Source: Fictibacillus nanhaiensis
GTDB taxonomy: Bacteria; Bacillota; Bacilli; Bacillales; Fictibacillaceae
Assembly: GCF_019801215.1 (NCBI RefSeq)
Contig: NZ_JAHVJO010000002.1
Span: forward strand, 62,001-126,000
Direction: 5' to 3'
DNA: 64,000 bases
Under the pieces are notes generated by a model that saw only the letters and a program-made list of their open reading frames with translations, did not search any database and was not told the DNA's origin. Position 1 is the first letter of the stretch; each line of letters begins with the position of its first letter. Positions 52,356 through 60,810 of this stretch are shown piece after piece. The position numbers and the translations under genes were made by a program.

Positions 52356-53540
52356 TTATTTTGCTTGCTCAACAACTTTATTTAATGTTTCTTCCAGTTG
52401 AGGCAAGAGCTTATCTGCTTCTTCTTTATTGTTCGCTTTTACTGCTTCTAGATAGCTTTGTGCATTCTTCGTTATATCAGCAAACTCTTTCTCACCTAAC
52501 ATTTCTTTTAGGTCACTTTCAATCACACTGATGAACAATGCGCCTTCAATGGCATAAATTGGTCCTTTTTCCTTACCGAAGTTTTCTACGCTTTCTTCGT
52601 ATTCATGAAGAACAATTTTTGCAAAACCACGAACAAACGCTTTGTTAACTGCTTCAGGATCTAATGATTTTACATCTGTTTCAAGGTCAAGCTGCTTTAA
52701 AATCACTTCAGCGTCTTCTGGAGCATTCTTTTGCAAGTATGGATATACAGATTGATAGAAAGCCCAACCTTCTGCTTGTGCAACTTTCGCTTCTTTTTCA
52801 TCTGTTTTAGCAGCCTCGGCAGCTTTTGTTGCATATCCATTTGGTTTTGCACCTGTTGCTAAGTAGAACGTCTTCATCAACGTTTTATCAACAACTTGTT
52901 TTCCTAAACCGAACGCAAGTTTATCTTCTTTTTCAATAGCTGCTTTCATTTCATTGAATCCGCCAGCGATAGCATCTTCCATCTTTGTTCCATAAGCAGC
53001 ATCACGCTTTTGTACAGTTCCTTCCACAGCTTTATAAAAAGCTTGTGCTTCTTCGTATTCTTCCATTACCTCTTCTTTGTTGCCCCAGTTTTCGTCAATT
53101 TCAGCAAACTCATGGCGCATCGTTTGGAAGAATTCCTTTTGCATTAATTTATCAAACAATTGTTTAACAACAATGGCATCCATCTCTTTACTCTTTCCAG
53201 CTGTTAAAGCAGTTGTTAATGTTGAGTCAATCTGTTCATTGAATTCAGCGTCACGCTGTTTCACAAGTTCTTGTAATTGCTCGGTATAGATTTTAGAAAC
53301 TTTATCAAAATCTACTTCTTTTCCTTCTTTTGCTTTTTCAAGCTCAGCCACTGCATCTTTATAGGCTTGTACAGTTGATTCTGGAGTGCTTTCTACTTTT
53401 TCAGCAGATTCATTCTCTGTTTTTGTTGTTTGTTCCTTTTTGTTTGTTTCTTCTTTATTTGAAGCTGTAGGGTTTGAACACCCTGCAAAAATTAATGATG
53501 TAGAAATTGTTAAGGCTAAAGCAGTCCATTTTACTGACAT
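52356..53540 (-). CDS. Iron-locus lipoprotein with repeated HE motif
   Basis: 394 residues. A lipobox (IFAGC, Cys 21) is followed by a Lys/Glu/Thr-rich linker (about 22-58) and an all-helical domain (about 60-390). 'MRHEFAEIDENWG' (about 141-153) and 'LHEYEESVENFG' (about 311-322) are clearly related segments, both with HE(F/Y)xExxEN(W/F)G. Between them is a repeated module ('KQRDAEFNEQIDSTL..' about 94, 'QKRDAAYGTKMEDAI..' about 177). It resembles EfeO/EfeM-type iron-binding partners in role but not in motif. Likely binds iron on the outer surface for FTR1. Two Fur boxes precede it. Confidence 0.72.
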   Translation of the reverse strand: MSVKWTALALTISTSLIFAGCSNPTASNKEETNKKEQTTKTENESAEKVESTPESTVQAYKDAVAELEKAKEGKEVDFDKVSKIYTEQLQELVKQRDAEFNEQIDSTLTTALTAGKSKEMDAIVVKQLFDKLMQKEFFQTMRHEFAEIDENWGNKEEVMEEYEEAQAFYKAVEGTVQKRDAAYGTKMEDAIAGGFNEMKAAIEKEDKLAFGLGKQVVDKTLMKTFYLATGAKPNGYATKAAEAAKTDEKEAKVAQAEGWAFYQSVYPYLQKNAPEDAEVILKQLDLETDVKSLDPEAVNKAFVRGFAKIVLHEYEESVENFGKEKGPIYAIEGALFISVIESDLKEMLGEKEFADITKNAQSYLEAVKANNKEEADKLLPQLEETLNKVVEQAK

Positions 53541-53564
53541 TTTGTAATATCCCCCTGTTTATAA

Positions 53565-53579
53565 TGATAATCATTTTCA
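53565..53579 (-). promoter_or_regulatory. Fur box upstream of the iron lipoprotein gene
   Basis: TGATAATCATTTTCA matches the 7-1-7 Fur consensus except for one base. It is about 25 bp upstream of the start codon at 53540. Confidence 0.8.
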
Positions 53580-53599
53580 ATTGCCAAAGTTATTATAAT

Positions 53600-53614
53600 A
53601 GAGAACGATTCTCA
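53600..53614 (-). promoter_or_regulatory. Second, weaker Fur-like box
   Basis: AGAGAACGATTCTCA is a near-palindrome (GAGAA-CG-TTCTC) that agrees with the Fur 7-1-7 box at most positions, about 20 bases beyond the first box. Two boxes suggest tight iron control. Confidence 0.55.
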
Positions 53615-53638
53615 TTGTCAATGGGAGAATTTGAAAAT

Positions 53639-53669
53639 AAAAAAAGAGACTTTTCTTTAAGAAAGTCCC
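53639..53669 (-). terminator. Terminator after the dinB-like gene
   Basis: GACTTTTC/GAAAGTC imperfect stem followed by seven or more T on the minus strand. Confidence 0.7.
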
Positions 53670-53689
53670 TATAACCACTTGTTTGCTCG

Positions 53690-54199
53690 TTATTGATTCT
53701 GCAAAGCGTACAAATAAAAAATATAATCCGTTGATGCCCCTTTGTTTCCTAGCTGATTTAAAATAGCGGAAATGTGACCGCGATGATATGTTCCATGATT
53801 CGTAATATGTCCTATAAGATCTGCATAACTGGTTTCAAGTGTCCCAAAGTATGGATGGTGAATGGTCGTCTGTGCATGTAAGTCACTTTGGTTTTGAATG
53901 AAAGTTTCATATTGTCTTCCCATATCTTCAAACTTTGATTTCATCTCACTCAAGTTTGCGGCTGCTAACTCTTCAGTTATTTGACGGACTGAAGCAATGA
54001 TATCATCAAACTTCTCCCCTTTTAACGCTTTAAGCCACACATAATCTACTTGATACATATGGACGAGAACTGATGAAACAGATGGAAACACACTTTCAAC
54101 TTCTTTTTTATAGATGTCATCTGAAAGCTGGTTTAATTGTTCGAAAACTCTATGATTTGCCCAGATATTGTATTGGTACAACTGAATAGCATCTTTCAT
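53690..54199 (-). CDS. DinB-family protein
   Basis: About 169 residues, four-helix-bundle DinB/YfiT-like protein with a metal site. The likely three His are in 'VLVHMYQVDYVWL' (about 45) and 'HITNHGTYHRGHI' (about 130-142). Members include thiol transferases (bacillithiol-type) and damage-inducible proteins of unknown function. The start ATG 54199 follows GGAGGAAATATA. Length is typical. Monocistronic; no LexA box was seen upstream. Confidence 0.85.
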   Translation of the reverse strand: MKDAIQLYQYNIWANHRVFEQLNQLSDDIYKKEVESVFPSVSSVLVHMYQVDYVWLKALKGEKFDDIIASVRQITEELAAANLSEMKSKFEDMGRQYETFIQNQSDLHAQTTIHHPYFGTLETSYADLIGHITNHGTYHRGHISAILNQLGNKGASTDYIFYLYALQNQ

Positions 54200-54401
54200 T
54201 ATATTTCCTCCTGCCATTTGGCATATAATTTTTTTTGTAAGTAGCCTTTCCTCAAAGCTTATTCCCTCTTATGTATTCGTCCTACGCATAAGGATTCCTT
54301 CTAGTACAAAACGATTTGTCGAACGAATGTTCTTGTTTTGATAATGGAATATAGGCTATTATAATAATGCTACATAATCCAAATAACGAGGAGTGTAACA
54401 G

Positions 54402-54818
54402 ATGAAAAATCAAGCTATTCCTTATCTTTCTTTTGATGGAAATGCTAAAGAGGCCTTACATTTTTACAAAGAGCTATTCAACGGTGAAATTACTGAGATG
54501 CAAACGTTTGGAGAAGCAGACTTCCCAACCCCACCAGAAGCGAATGACCGCGTCATGCATGCAAAGTTCAAAAAAGGAAATCTTCTGTTGATGGTTTCAG
54601 ATAGCTTCCCTGGTCAAGAGATTACTTCAGGAAACAACATTTCACTCGTTCTTGAGTTTGAAAGTGATGAAGAAATCCAAACCATTTATGATAAATTGAG
54701 TAAAAACGGATCAGTAAAAATGGAACTGCAAGATACATTCTGGGGTGCGAAATTCGCAAAAGTGAAAGATGCTTACGGAGTAACATGGGATCTTAATTTT
54801 CAAAAAGAGCAACATTAA
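54402..54818 (+). CDS. VOC-family protein (PhnB/YjdN-like)
   Basis: 138 residues with the two-module vicinal-oxygen-chelate fold. The N-terminal 'IPYLSFDGNAKEALHFYKELFNGEITEMQTFGE' and the C-terminal 'DTFWGAKFAKVKDAYGVTWDLNF' are characteristic of PhnB-like (former 3-demethylubiquinone methyltransferase-like) proteins. Cytoplasmic, function unknown. Start ATG behind AACGAGGAG. Monocistronic and divergent from the dinB-like gene; the terminator is shared with the LLM gene. Confidence 0.9.
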   Translation: MKNQAIPYLSFDGNAKEALHFYKELFNGEITEMQTFGEADFPTPPEANDRVMHAKFKKGNLLLMVSDSFPGQEITSGNNISLVLEFESDEEIQTIYDKLSKNGSVKMELQDTFWGAKFAKVKDAYGVTWDLNFQKEQH

Positions 54819-54835
54819 TTTCCTTTACAAAAGGA

Positions 54836-54873
54836 GAAAGCGTACCCCAATTAGTTTTGGCGTACGCTTTTCG
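54836..54873. terminator. Bidirectional terminator, VOC / LLM genes
   Basis: AAAGCGTAC...GTACGCTTTT stem with T-run; between convergent genes. Confidence 0.85.
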
Positions 54874-54874
54874 T

Positions 54875-55897
54875 TTATTGATGATTTATAGCATTTTTTA
54901 ATAACTCGAAGGAAGCGAGTCGTGCTTGGTGATCATATATTTGCCCGTTAATCATGATTTCATCCGCTTGTGTTTCATCAAGAAACGATTGTAATTGTTC
55001 TTTTACTGATAAAGGATTTCCAACAAACGTCGTTCGCAGCTGTTGCTCGAGTACTGCTTTTTCATAGGAACTCCAGATATCCTCCATACTTTCAACTGGG
55101 GGCTTAAGAGGTGTTGGAGCCCCGCGAATTAAGTGAATAAACTGCTGTTGCAGAGAAGTTGCAAGTCTCTTTGCCTCCTTATCTGTATCTGCAGCTACAA
55201 CATTGGCGGCTACCATCACATATGGTTGATCCAGTAGTTCTGATGGTGTAAAGGTGTTTCTATATAATTCAAGGGCAGGCAGCGTATTCTCCGGTGAAAA
55301 ATGACTGGCAAATGCAAATGGCAGACCAAGCCTGCCAGCTAATCGAGCACTGAATCCACTCGATCCTAATAGCCAAATTGGTATATTTAATCCCTCTCCC
55401 GGTATCGCTCTCACTTTTCTAGTAACTGAAGAAAGATCCGGATTAAGATATGATCGTAACTCCTCCAACTGGTTCGGGAAGTCATCACCACTACCGCTTA
55501 GCTCTCTTCGTAATGCGCTTGCAGTCAGCTGATCTGTACCTGGAGCTCTGCCTAGTCCAAGATCAATTCGTCCAGGATACATCGATTCCAATGTGCCAAA
55601 CTGTTCAGCGATTACGAGCGGAGCATGATTAGGGAGCATAATTCCTCCAGAACCTACTCGAATTTTAGACGTACCACCCGCTACATAACCGATTACGACT
55701 GACGTTGCCGAGCTCGCGATGCCAGGCATATTATGATGTTCAGCTAACCAGTAGCGATTGTATCCCCATTTTTCAGCGTGCTGCGCAAGATCTAATGTAT
55801 GTTTAAAAGAATCTGAAGCACTTCCACCTTCTTGTAATGGCGCAAGATCTAGTACAGATAGCGGAAGATCAATCAGTCTTTTCTTTATCATGGACAT
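54875..55897 (-). CDS. LLM-class flavin-dependent oxidoreductase
   Basis: 340 residues, bacterial luciferase-like TIM barrel. '[19 protein letters not shown]' at the N-terminus, '[23 protein letters not shown]' (about 48-70), '[26 protein letters not shown]' (about 77-103) and '[12 protein letters not shown]' (about 110-121) are typical of the LuxA/YhbW type. Uses reduced FMN; substrate unknown. Start ATG 55897, eight bases from AAAGGAGG. Confidence 0.92.
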   Translation of the reverse strand: MSMIKKRLIDLPLSVLDLAPLQEGGSASDSFKHTLDLAQHAEKWGYNRYWLAEHHNMPGIASSATSVVIGYVAGGTSKIRVGSGGIMLPNHAPLVIAEQFGTLESMYPGRIDLGLGRAPGTDQLTASALRRELSGSGDDFPNQLEELRSYLNPDLSSVTRKVRAIPGEGLNIPIWLLGSSGFSARLAGRLGLPFAFASHFSPENTLPALELYRNTFTPSELLDQPYVMVAANVVAADTDKEAKRLATSLQQQFIHLIRGAPTPLKPPVESMEDIWSSYEKAVLEQQLRTTFVGNPLSVKEQLQSFLDETQADEIMINGQIYDHQARLASFELLKNAINHQ

Positions 55898-56064
55898 CCA
55901 TTTGTCCTCCTTTTAGATGAATAACTAAAAAATAGCTACTATCTTTTAATAATCGGTACTAGTATAGCAAGAAGGATGAGTGATTTGAAAAATAATGCTT
56001 TTCATTCGTTGCTTTACATTACAGGTGAGGCATAACCCAGCCTGTTAAAACCACTATTTAACAA

Positions 56065-56093
56065 TTGACAACGCTTACATATTCTAGTTTAAT
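56065..56093 (+). promoter_or_regulatory. Sigma-A promoter of the lipase transcript
   Basis: TTGACA (perfect -35), a 17-base spacer and TTTAAT (one mismatch to TATAAT). The predicted start is near 56100, about 105 bases upstream of the lipase ATG. Confidence 0.7.
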
Positions 56094-56132
56094 GTTACGT
56101 AAGTTAATTATTTGATTATGCAGGAGATATGG

Positions 56133-56181
56133 AGACATGTATAAACCCCTTTTATAATGGGTATTTAGCATGTCTTTTTTT
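56133..56181 (+). promoter_or_regulatory. Candidate transcription attenuator upstream of the lipase
   Basis: AGACATG pairs with CATGTCT; inside, TAAACCC pairs with GGGTATTTA with a bulge. Seven T follow at once (56175-56181). This is a full terminator in the 5' untranslated region, 26 bases before the lipase start, with no space for another promoter. Confidence 0.6.
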
Positions 56182-56207
56182 AAAATACAAGAAAAGAGGG
56201 ATTAAAG

Positions 56208-57080
56208 ATGCGAATATTTAACAGCTTGTTGTTCTCTTCTATCATTACTTTAGCTCTCACGATCAGCGGGTTTCAACTTAACGTTATCGCGGCTGATTCA
56301 CCTTCAGATAGCTTTCTTACAGAAGAGGGGCTTCCCCCACCAGGAGCAAACGATTCATCCTGCCGTCCTAGCCGCGAGCACCCTGAACCTGTTGTGCTTG
56401 TTCCAGGTACATTTGAAACGATGGACAGAAATTTTATTAATCTTGCGCCTATGCTAAAAGAAAAAGGATATTGTGTATTCTCATTAAATTACGGCTATAC
56501 TGGCTCAGTTCCAGCTTCAGGGCCCATTGAAGATTCGGCTGCTGAACTGAAGACATTTGTAGACAACGTATTAACATTAACAGGTGCACAAAAAGTGTCA
56601 ATCGTAGGTCACAGCCAAGGCGGCATGATGCCTCGCTATTATATGAAGTTTCTTGGAGGAGCAGACAAAGTTGAAGACCTAATTGGTCTTGTTCCATCTA
56701 ATCATGGAACAGAAGGAGTCGCTGGACTGACAGAACTTACATCAACCGGGGCAGATCTCACTTCATGTAAAGCTTGTCAGCAACAAGAAGCAGGTTCAGA
56801 ATTTTTATTGAATCTTAATAAACGCGATGAAACCCCTGGCAAATCATCATATACCGTTATCACTACTCGAAATGATGAAATTGTAGTTCCTTTCACGTCT
56901 GCCTTTTTAAGTGGTGAAAAGGAAAAAGTAACGAATATCACCATTCAAGATTATTACCCTTATGATCAGATCGAACATCAAAACATTGCTCAAGATCCGC
57001 TTGCTTTTAACTTTGTGTTTGATGCTCTTGAGCATGAGGGGCCAGCTGACCCACAAAGAGCTGTAGGACTATTTAAATAA
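56208..57080 (+). CDS. Secreted lipase/esterase (alpha/beta hydrolase, lipase class 2-like)
   Basis: 290 residues. A signal peptide (about 1-28, ending NVIAADS) is followed by an alpha/beta-hydrolase domain. It shows 'PVVLVPGTFET' (oxyanion-hole strand, about 64-74), the nucleophile 'IVGHSQGGMMPRYYM' (Ser about 141) and 'TTRNDEIVVPF' with the likely Asp, then 'QIEHQNIAQDP' with the likely catalytic His. Cys pairs ('SSCRPS', 'LTSCKACQQQ') suggest disulfides. It matches extracellular lipases of Actinobacteria and Bacilli. The start ATG follows AGAGGG. Behind a candidate attenuator. Confidence 0.88.
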   Translation: MRIFNSLLFSSIITLALTISGFQLNVIAADSPSDSFLTEEGLPPPGANDSSCRPSREHPEPVVLVPGTFETMDRNFINLAPMLKEKGYCVFSLNYGYTGSVPASGPIEDSAAELKTFVDNVLTLTGAQKVSIVGHSQGGMMPRYYMKFLGGADKVEDLIGLVPSNHGTEGVAGLTELTSTGADLTSCKACQQQEAGSEFLLNLNKRDETPGKSSYTVITTRNDEIVVPFTSAFLSGEKEKVTNITIQDYYPYDQIEHQNIAQDPLAFNFVFDALEHEGPADPQRAVGLFK

Positions 57081-57083
57081 CGA

Positions 57084-57119
57084 GAAAAGGGACTTCCGAT
57101 GAGGAGGTCCCTTTTCTTT
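57084..57119. terminator. Bidirectional terminator, lipase / EAL gene
   Basis: AAAAGGGAC/GTCCCTTTT stem, followed by CTTTG on the right and preceded by an A-run. Confidence 0.8.
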
Positions 57120-57123
57120 GCAG

Positions 57124-58362
57124 TTAATGTACTTCACTTTCTTGATCAGCTTGAACGAGTTTATCGGTGGATAGTGTGCTCGCTTGAAAAAAAAGAATAA
57201 GTTCAGCGTCCGTGATGGAAAAATCACGGCACAATGTTTGTACTCCGTCCCAATCACCCCGTTCAATGGATTGCACGATAGCTAAGGCACGGTTATACTT
57301 TTCATTTTTTCCAACAAGCGCTTTTGCCAGCTCTTTTGTGATTGGAAGATCATCAATGATATCTTTCATGTTTTTGTTTAAGATGGTGTCGATCAGTGAG
57401 AACATACCGAACATATACATCTGGTTTTTATGTAATCCAAAAACACGGGCAGTGCTTTCAAAAAAAGCGGCTCTTGTTAAACTCATTTTTACTAGTTCAG
57501 TTTGGTTTTCTTTCTTTTTCATAGAGGACATCATTAGAATCATGATGAGTTTTTTTATTTCATAAAGACCAAGTAACACAACTGCCTGCTTGATAGAAGT
57601 TACTTTGCTTTTGAATATATACGTCCCTGAATTCATTACCTTAAGGAGTTTATAGGAAAGTGATAGATCATGTTGAATCAGATCACTGATCTCATTAACA
57701 TCTGGATCTGTACTGTTTAGTTTTTCTAACAAAAGTAAATAATTTGTAGGGATGGGTGCAATATCCCTGCCTTGTAAAATAACCGGCTTACTGAAGAAAT
57801 ACCCCTGGAAGTATGTGAATCCTAATCTCTTCGCTTCCTCAAATTCATCTCTGTTTTCAATTTTTTCTGCTAAAAAGGTCACTTCACCTTTATATTTTTT
57901 TATCATATCTTTTATATCTTTTTTGCTCATGGCTAAATAATCTATTTTGATAATATCGATAAATGGCAAAAGAGCTGACATGTCCCGATTTACAGCCACA
58001 TCATCTAACGCGATTATGTACCCTTTACTTTTTAGTTCCATGCAAACAGTCAAAATTTCATCTGAAAGATTTACATTCTCTAAAATTTCTACAACAATAT
58101 ACTCTGGCGAAATATAAGTGGGAACACGATTTAACAACAGGTTCTCAGTAAAATTAATGAAGCACTTTTTCCGATCGCCCACTTCCCTTATCCCTATCCC
58201 CGTAAAACTGTTAACCATTACGTCAATCGTGGCACTGTCATGGTCTAAGCCTTCATATTTGTTCACAGAACTATTTCTATATAAAAGTTCATAAGCAACA
58301 ACGTTTTCATTTCGATCTAATATAGGTTGTCTGCCAATAAAGATATCCAATATACTCACCAT
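57124..58362 (-). CDS. EAL-HDOD domain protein (YuxH-like)
   Basis: 412 residues as the full frame. An N-terminal EAL-like domain (about 5-205) is followed by an HDOD domain (about 210-395). The EAL motif is degenerate: 'AYELLYRNS' in place of EAL, 'VVEILENV' is kept, but 'IALDDVAVN' replaces the DDFG metal pair. It is probably not an active c-di-GMP phosphodiesterase and may act as a binding protein. B. subtilis YuxH has the same layout. The likely start is TTG 58350 after GGTGAG, giving MDIFIGRQPIL; ATG 58362 is less well placed. Monocistronic. Confidence 0.88.
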   Translation of the reverse strand: MVSILDIFIGRQPILDRNENVVAYELLYRNSSVNKYEGLDHDSATIDVMVNSFTGIGIREVGDRKKCFINFTENLLLNRVPTYISPEYIVVEILENVNLSDEILTVCMELKSKGYIIALDDVAVNRDMSALLPFIDIIKIDYLAMSKKDIKDMIKKYKGEVTFLAEKIENRDEFEEAKRLGFTYFQGYFFSKPVILQGRDIAPIPTNYLLLLEKLNSTDPDVNEISDLIQHDLSLSYKLLKVMNSGTYIFKSKVTSIKQAVVLLGLYEIKKLIMILMMSSMKKKENQTELVKMSLTRAAFFESTARVFGLHKNQMYMFGMFSLIDTILNKNMKDIIDDLPITKELAKALVGKNEKYNRALAIVQSIERGDWDGVQTLCRDFSITDAELILFFQASTLSTDKLVQADQESEVH

Positions 58363-58556
58363 TTCATTGTTTTAGTATTAAAATTACTCTTTATATACAC
58401 ATCAAACCATAATATGTAAGCAAACACAATATTGGTTTAACAATAAAAGCAAATTTATTTAAAATTTTTACACATTTCAAATATTACGAACGACGACTAA
58501 GTTACTAGAAACCATAGTAAGTTGGACTCAAATATTGCCCAAAGATACAAGAAAGC

Positions 58557-58582
58557 GTTTACAACTATCTTGAACTGGGAAC
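58557..58582 (+). promoter_or_regulatory. Candidate sigma-B promoter
   Basis: GTTTAC, 14 bases, GGGAAC agrees with the general-stress consensus (GTTTAA, N12-15, GGGTAT/GGGAAT) in most positions. About 42 bases upstream of the yflT-like ATG. Confidence 0.7.
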
Positions 58583-58623
58583 ACAACCTACGAACAAATC
58601 ATCTAATAATAAGGAGGAAATCG

Positions 58624-59154
58624 ATGGACAAGCACAATAAAGTGGTAGGCGTTTTCCGTTCAGAAGATGATGCAATCGAAGCGATAAAGGAATTGAAAAG
58701 GAATGGATACGAAGAAAATGAGATCTCAGTAATCGCAAAAAATAATAAAGAAACAAAACACATTCATGAGGAGACTGGTTCTAAAGCTCCTGAGGGAGCC
58801 GCAACAGGGATGGCTACTGGAGGCATACTTGGTGGATTAGGAGGGTTACTCCTTGGAGCAGGTGCTCTTGCCATTCCAGGAATTGGTCCGATTGTTGCCG
58901 CTGGACCACTTGCTGCCGCTCTTGGCGGAGCTGCTGTTGGTGCTGGAGCTGGAGGACTGGTAGGCGCACTGGTTGGATTAGGAATTCCTGAAAAGGAAGC
59001 AAAAGAGTATCAGGAATCTGTCGAGCAAGGTGACATTCTCGTACTTGTTGATGCAAATGAATTGGATCGCCATCGTCTAGTTAACGATACATTCCGTACG
59101 TATCGATCCACTAATGCACATCGTTATGAAGATTCTTATTCAAACAAATATTAG
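58624..59154 (+). CDS. General stress protein 17M-like (YflT)
   Basis: About 176 residues: 'KHNKVVGVFRSEDDAIEAIKELKRNGYEENEISVIAK' at the N-terminus (ferredoxin-like YflT domain, about 3-40), a long Gly/Ala-rich, hydrophobic stretch (about 60-125), and a return to 'QGDILVLVDANE' with a Tyr-rich tail. In B. subtilis such proteins belong to the sigma-B regulon, and a matching promoter precedes it. The start is ATG 58624 after AAGGAGGAAATCG; the frame is open 34 codons earlier, but that would include the promoter. Followed by a csbD-like gene, 19 bp away. Confidence 0.9.
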   Translation: MDKHNKVVGVFRSEDDAIEAIKELKRNGYEENEISVIAKNNKETKHIHEETGSKAPEGAATGMATGGILGGLGGLLLGAGALAIPGIGPIVAAGPLAAALGGAAVGAGAGGLVGALVGLGIPEKEAKEYQESVEQGDILVLVDANELDRHRLVNDTFRTYRSTNAHRYEDSYSNKY

Positions 59155-59173
59155 AATGAGAGGGTGAATAAAG

Positions 59174-59380
59174 ATGAAAAACGATATTATGGAAGGCAAA
59201 TGGAAACAGTTTAAAGGTGAGGCACAAAAGCAGTGGGGAAAATTATCAGATGATGATTATGATGAGGCACAGGGAGATCGAGAAAAAATGATCGGAAAGA
59301 TTCAAGAACGACACGGGAAAACGAGAGAAGATGCAGAACGCGAATACGACAACTGGTATAGCAGAATCGAACAGTACTAA
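59174..59380 (+). CDS. csbD: CsbD-family stress protein
   Basis: 68 residues; 'MKNDIMEGKWKQFKGEAQKQ' type N-terminus and 'DYDEAQGDREKMIGKIQERHGKTREDAEREYDNW', the full CsbD domain. CsbD is a small cytoplasmic protein induced by sigma-B; its action is unknown. It follows the YflT-like gene by 19 bp with its own AGAGGGTG and shares its promoter, then ends at a strong terminator. Confidence 0.95.
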   Translation: MKNDIMEGKWKQFKGEAQKQWGKLSDDDYDEAQGDREKMIGKIQERHGKTREDAEREYDNWYSRIEQY

Positions 59381-59387
59381 AACGAGC

Positions 59388-59420
59388 AAATCCCCGCAGG
59401 TTTTGATCCTGCGGGGATTT
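59388..59420. terminator. Terminator after csbD
   Basis: Perfect 13-bp stem AAATCCCCGCAGG/CCTGCGGGGATTT, seven-base loop; between convergent genes. Confidence 0.9.
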
Positions 59421-59432
59421 AATTTTCTACTC

Positions 59433-60491
59433 TTAATAGTGAAGCAGCGTTTGCAGTTTATCTTTATCTAAAACCTTCACAAGCTCGACTAACAGCTTTG
59501 AACTATATTCGAGATCACTTTTACTAACCATAGAGGCATGACTGTGAATATACCTAGCTGCTACTCCTACAACAATGGTAGGGACTCCCTTTTTAAACAA
59601 ATGGAACTTGCCAGCATCTGTTCCTCCACCAAGCATAACATCGACTTGATAAGGGATGTTATTTTTTTCGGCAACTTCAATAATCAGATCCCTGAAGGCA
59701 GTGTGCGGAATCATGGAAGAATCTAAAAAAGTGATTAGTGGTCCTTCACCTAGTTTGGCTTTGTTGGAGTTATTGCCAGGTCCATCCTCCGCCACACCTA
59801 CATCTAGTGCGATCGAAACGTCAGGCTCCATGATATACGGGGCGGTTACAGCTCCTCTTAAACCCACTTCTTCTTGTACCGTTGCGCCACAATAGACGGT
59901 GTTCGGATGGCTAACTCCTTCTAATTGCCTCAGGACTTCTAAGGCAGTATAACAACCCGCTCGATTGTCTAATGCCTTTGCGAGTATTGTGTCGTTATTG
60001 GGCATGAGTTCAAAAGGACATATCGGTAGAATCGGATCCCCCACTTTGACTCCCCATTGTTTCACTTGATCCTTATCATTTGCACCAATATCAATAAACA
60101 TCTCCCTCATCGGATAGACTTTTTTTAATTCTTCTGCTTGTAAAATGTGTGGAGGCTTAGAGCCAACTACGCCTGTAAAGGTCTTGTTTTTGGTAACGGT
60201 ATGAACACGCTGTGCCAACAGAACTTGGGACCACCAGCCGCCAAGGGGAACAAAACGTAAATAGCCATCTTTCGTTATTTCACTGACCATGAATCCAACT
60301 TCATCCATGTGACCGGCAAGTAATATTTTCGGGCCGTCATCACTTCCCTTTTTCTCGCCGAACACACTTCCCAAATTGTCACTGACTAAATGAGCATTCG
60401 TTTTTTCGATTTCTCTTTTCATGATGTCACGTATGGCTTTTTCGAACCCAGGTGCACCATTCGTTTCAGTTAATTCTTTTAATAGATCCAT
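59433..60491 (-). CDS. M42 family aminopeptidase (glutamyl aminopeptidase/endoglucanase-like)
   Basis: About 352 residues, M42 tetrahedral aminopeptidase family (YsdC/FrvX-like). Metal ligands and active-site residues are visible: 'LLAGHMDEVGFMV' (His/Asp about 64-76), 'ALDNRAGCYTAL' (Asp about 178-189), 'VQEEVGLRGA' (Glu pair about 208-217), 'ALDVGVAED' and 'GGGTDAGKFHLF' near the end. Cuts N-terminal residues from peptides. Start ATG 60491 after AGGAAGG; the frame is open to 60602 without a site. Confidence 0.92.
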   Translation of the reverse strand: MDLLKELTETNGAPGFEKAIRDIMKREIEKTNAHLVSDNLGSVFGEKKGSDDGPKILLAGHMDEVGFMVSEITKDGYLRFVPLGGWWSQVLLAQRVHTVTKNKTFTGVVGSKPPHILQAEELKKVYPMREMFIDIGANDKDQVKQWGVKVGDPILPICPFELMPNNDTILAKALDNRAGCYTALEVLRQLEGVSHPNTVYCGATVQEEVGLRGAVTAPYIMEPDVSIALDVGVAEDGPGNNSNKAKLGEGPLITFLDSSMIPHTAFRDLIIEVAEKNNIPYQVDVMLGGGTDAGKFHLFKKGVPTIVVGVAARYIHSHASMVSKSDLEYSSKLLVELVKVLDKDKLQTLLHY

Positions 60492-60667
60492 TTTTTTCAC
60501 CTTCCTATGTTTAGGATGGAGAAAAGAGTAAGGAATTATTAATTTGAGGCGCAAAAATATGTATTTGAGCAAAAATTGTTCAACCATTGTAGTTATGTCC
60601 ATTTAGAGGAGGCTGAGAGGGAATACCTAAAGGGGTATCTATATCGTTAAATCCATATGTTTTAATT

Positions 60668-60771
60668 GTCACTTCAAAAGTTTTGGGTTTGAATCCAAAA
60701 GTTTAGGGCTTGAATCCAAAAGTTTTGGGCTTGAATCCACGAGTTTGAGCTATTTATCCACGAGATTACAA
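60668..60771. repeat. Tandem 21-bp repeat (TTGAATCCAAAAGTTTTGGGC)
   Basis: Units start at about 60668, 60689, 60710, 60731 and 60751 (period 20-21 bp). They have TTGAATCC plus AAAAGTTT(T/A)GGGC in the centre, changing to CACGAGTTTGAGC and CACGAGATTA at the end. The spacer between the M42 gene and ssrA (60492-60856) holds no gene. Confidence 0.85.
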
Positions 60772-60810
60772 TTATCGACAAATTTTGCGCGAAACTTTCA
60801 TTTTCTTATT

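Larger units (their letters stand above)
55898..56207 (+). other. Long leader region of the lipase gene
   Basis: 310-bp spacer without a protein gene of normal size. It contains a promoter (56065-56093) and a hairpin/T-run (56133-56181) before the lipase start. A short frame with ATG TAT AAA begins inside the hairpin (56137) and runs six codons. Confidence 0.5.

Noticed and set aside
60609-60622. GGCTGAGAGGG, resembling the core of a TPP riboswitch
   Set aside because: The second conserved half (ACCTGATCTGGATAATGCCAGCG type) is absent and no thiamine gene follows.
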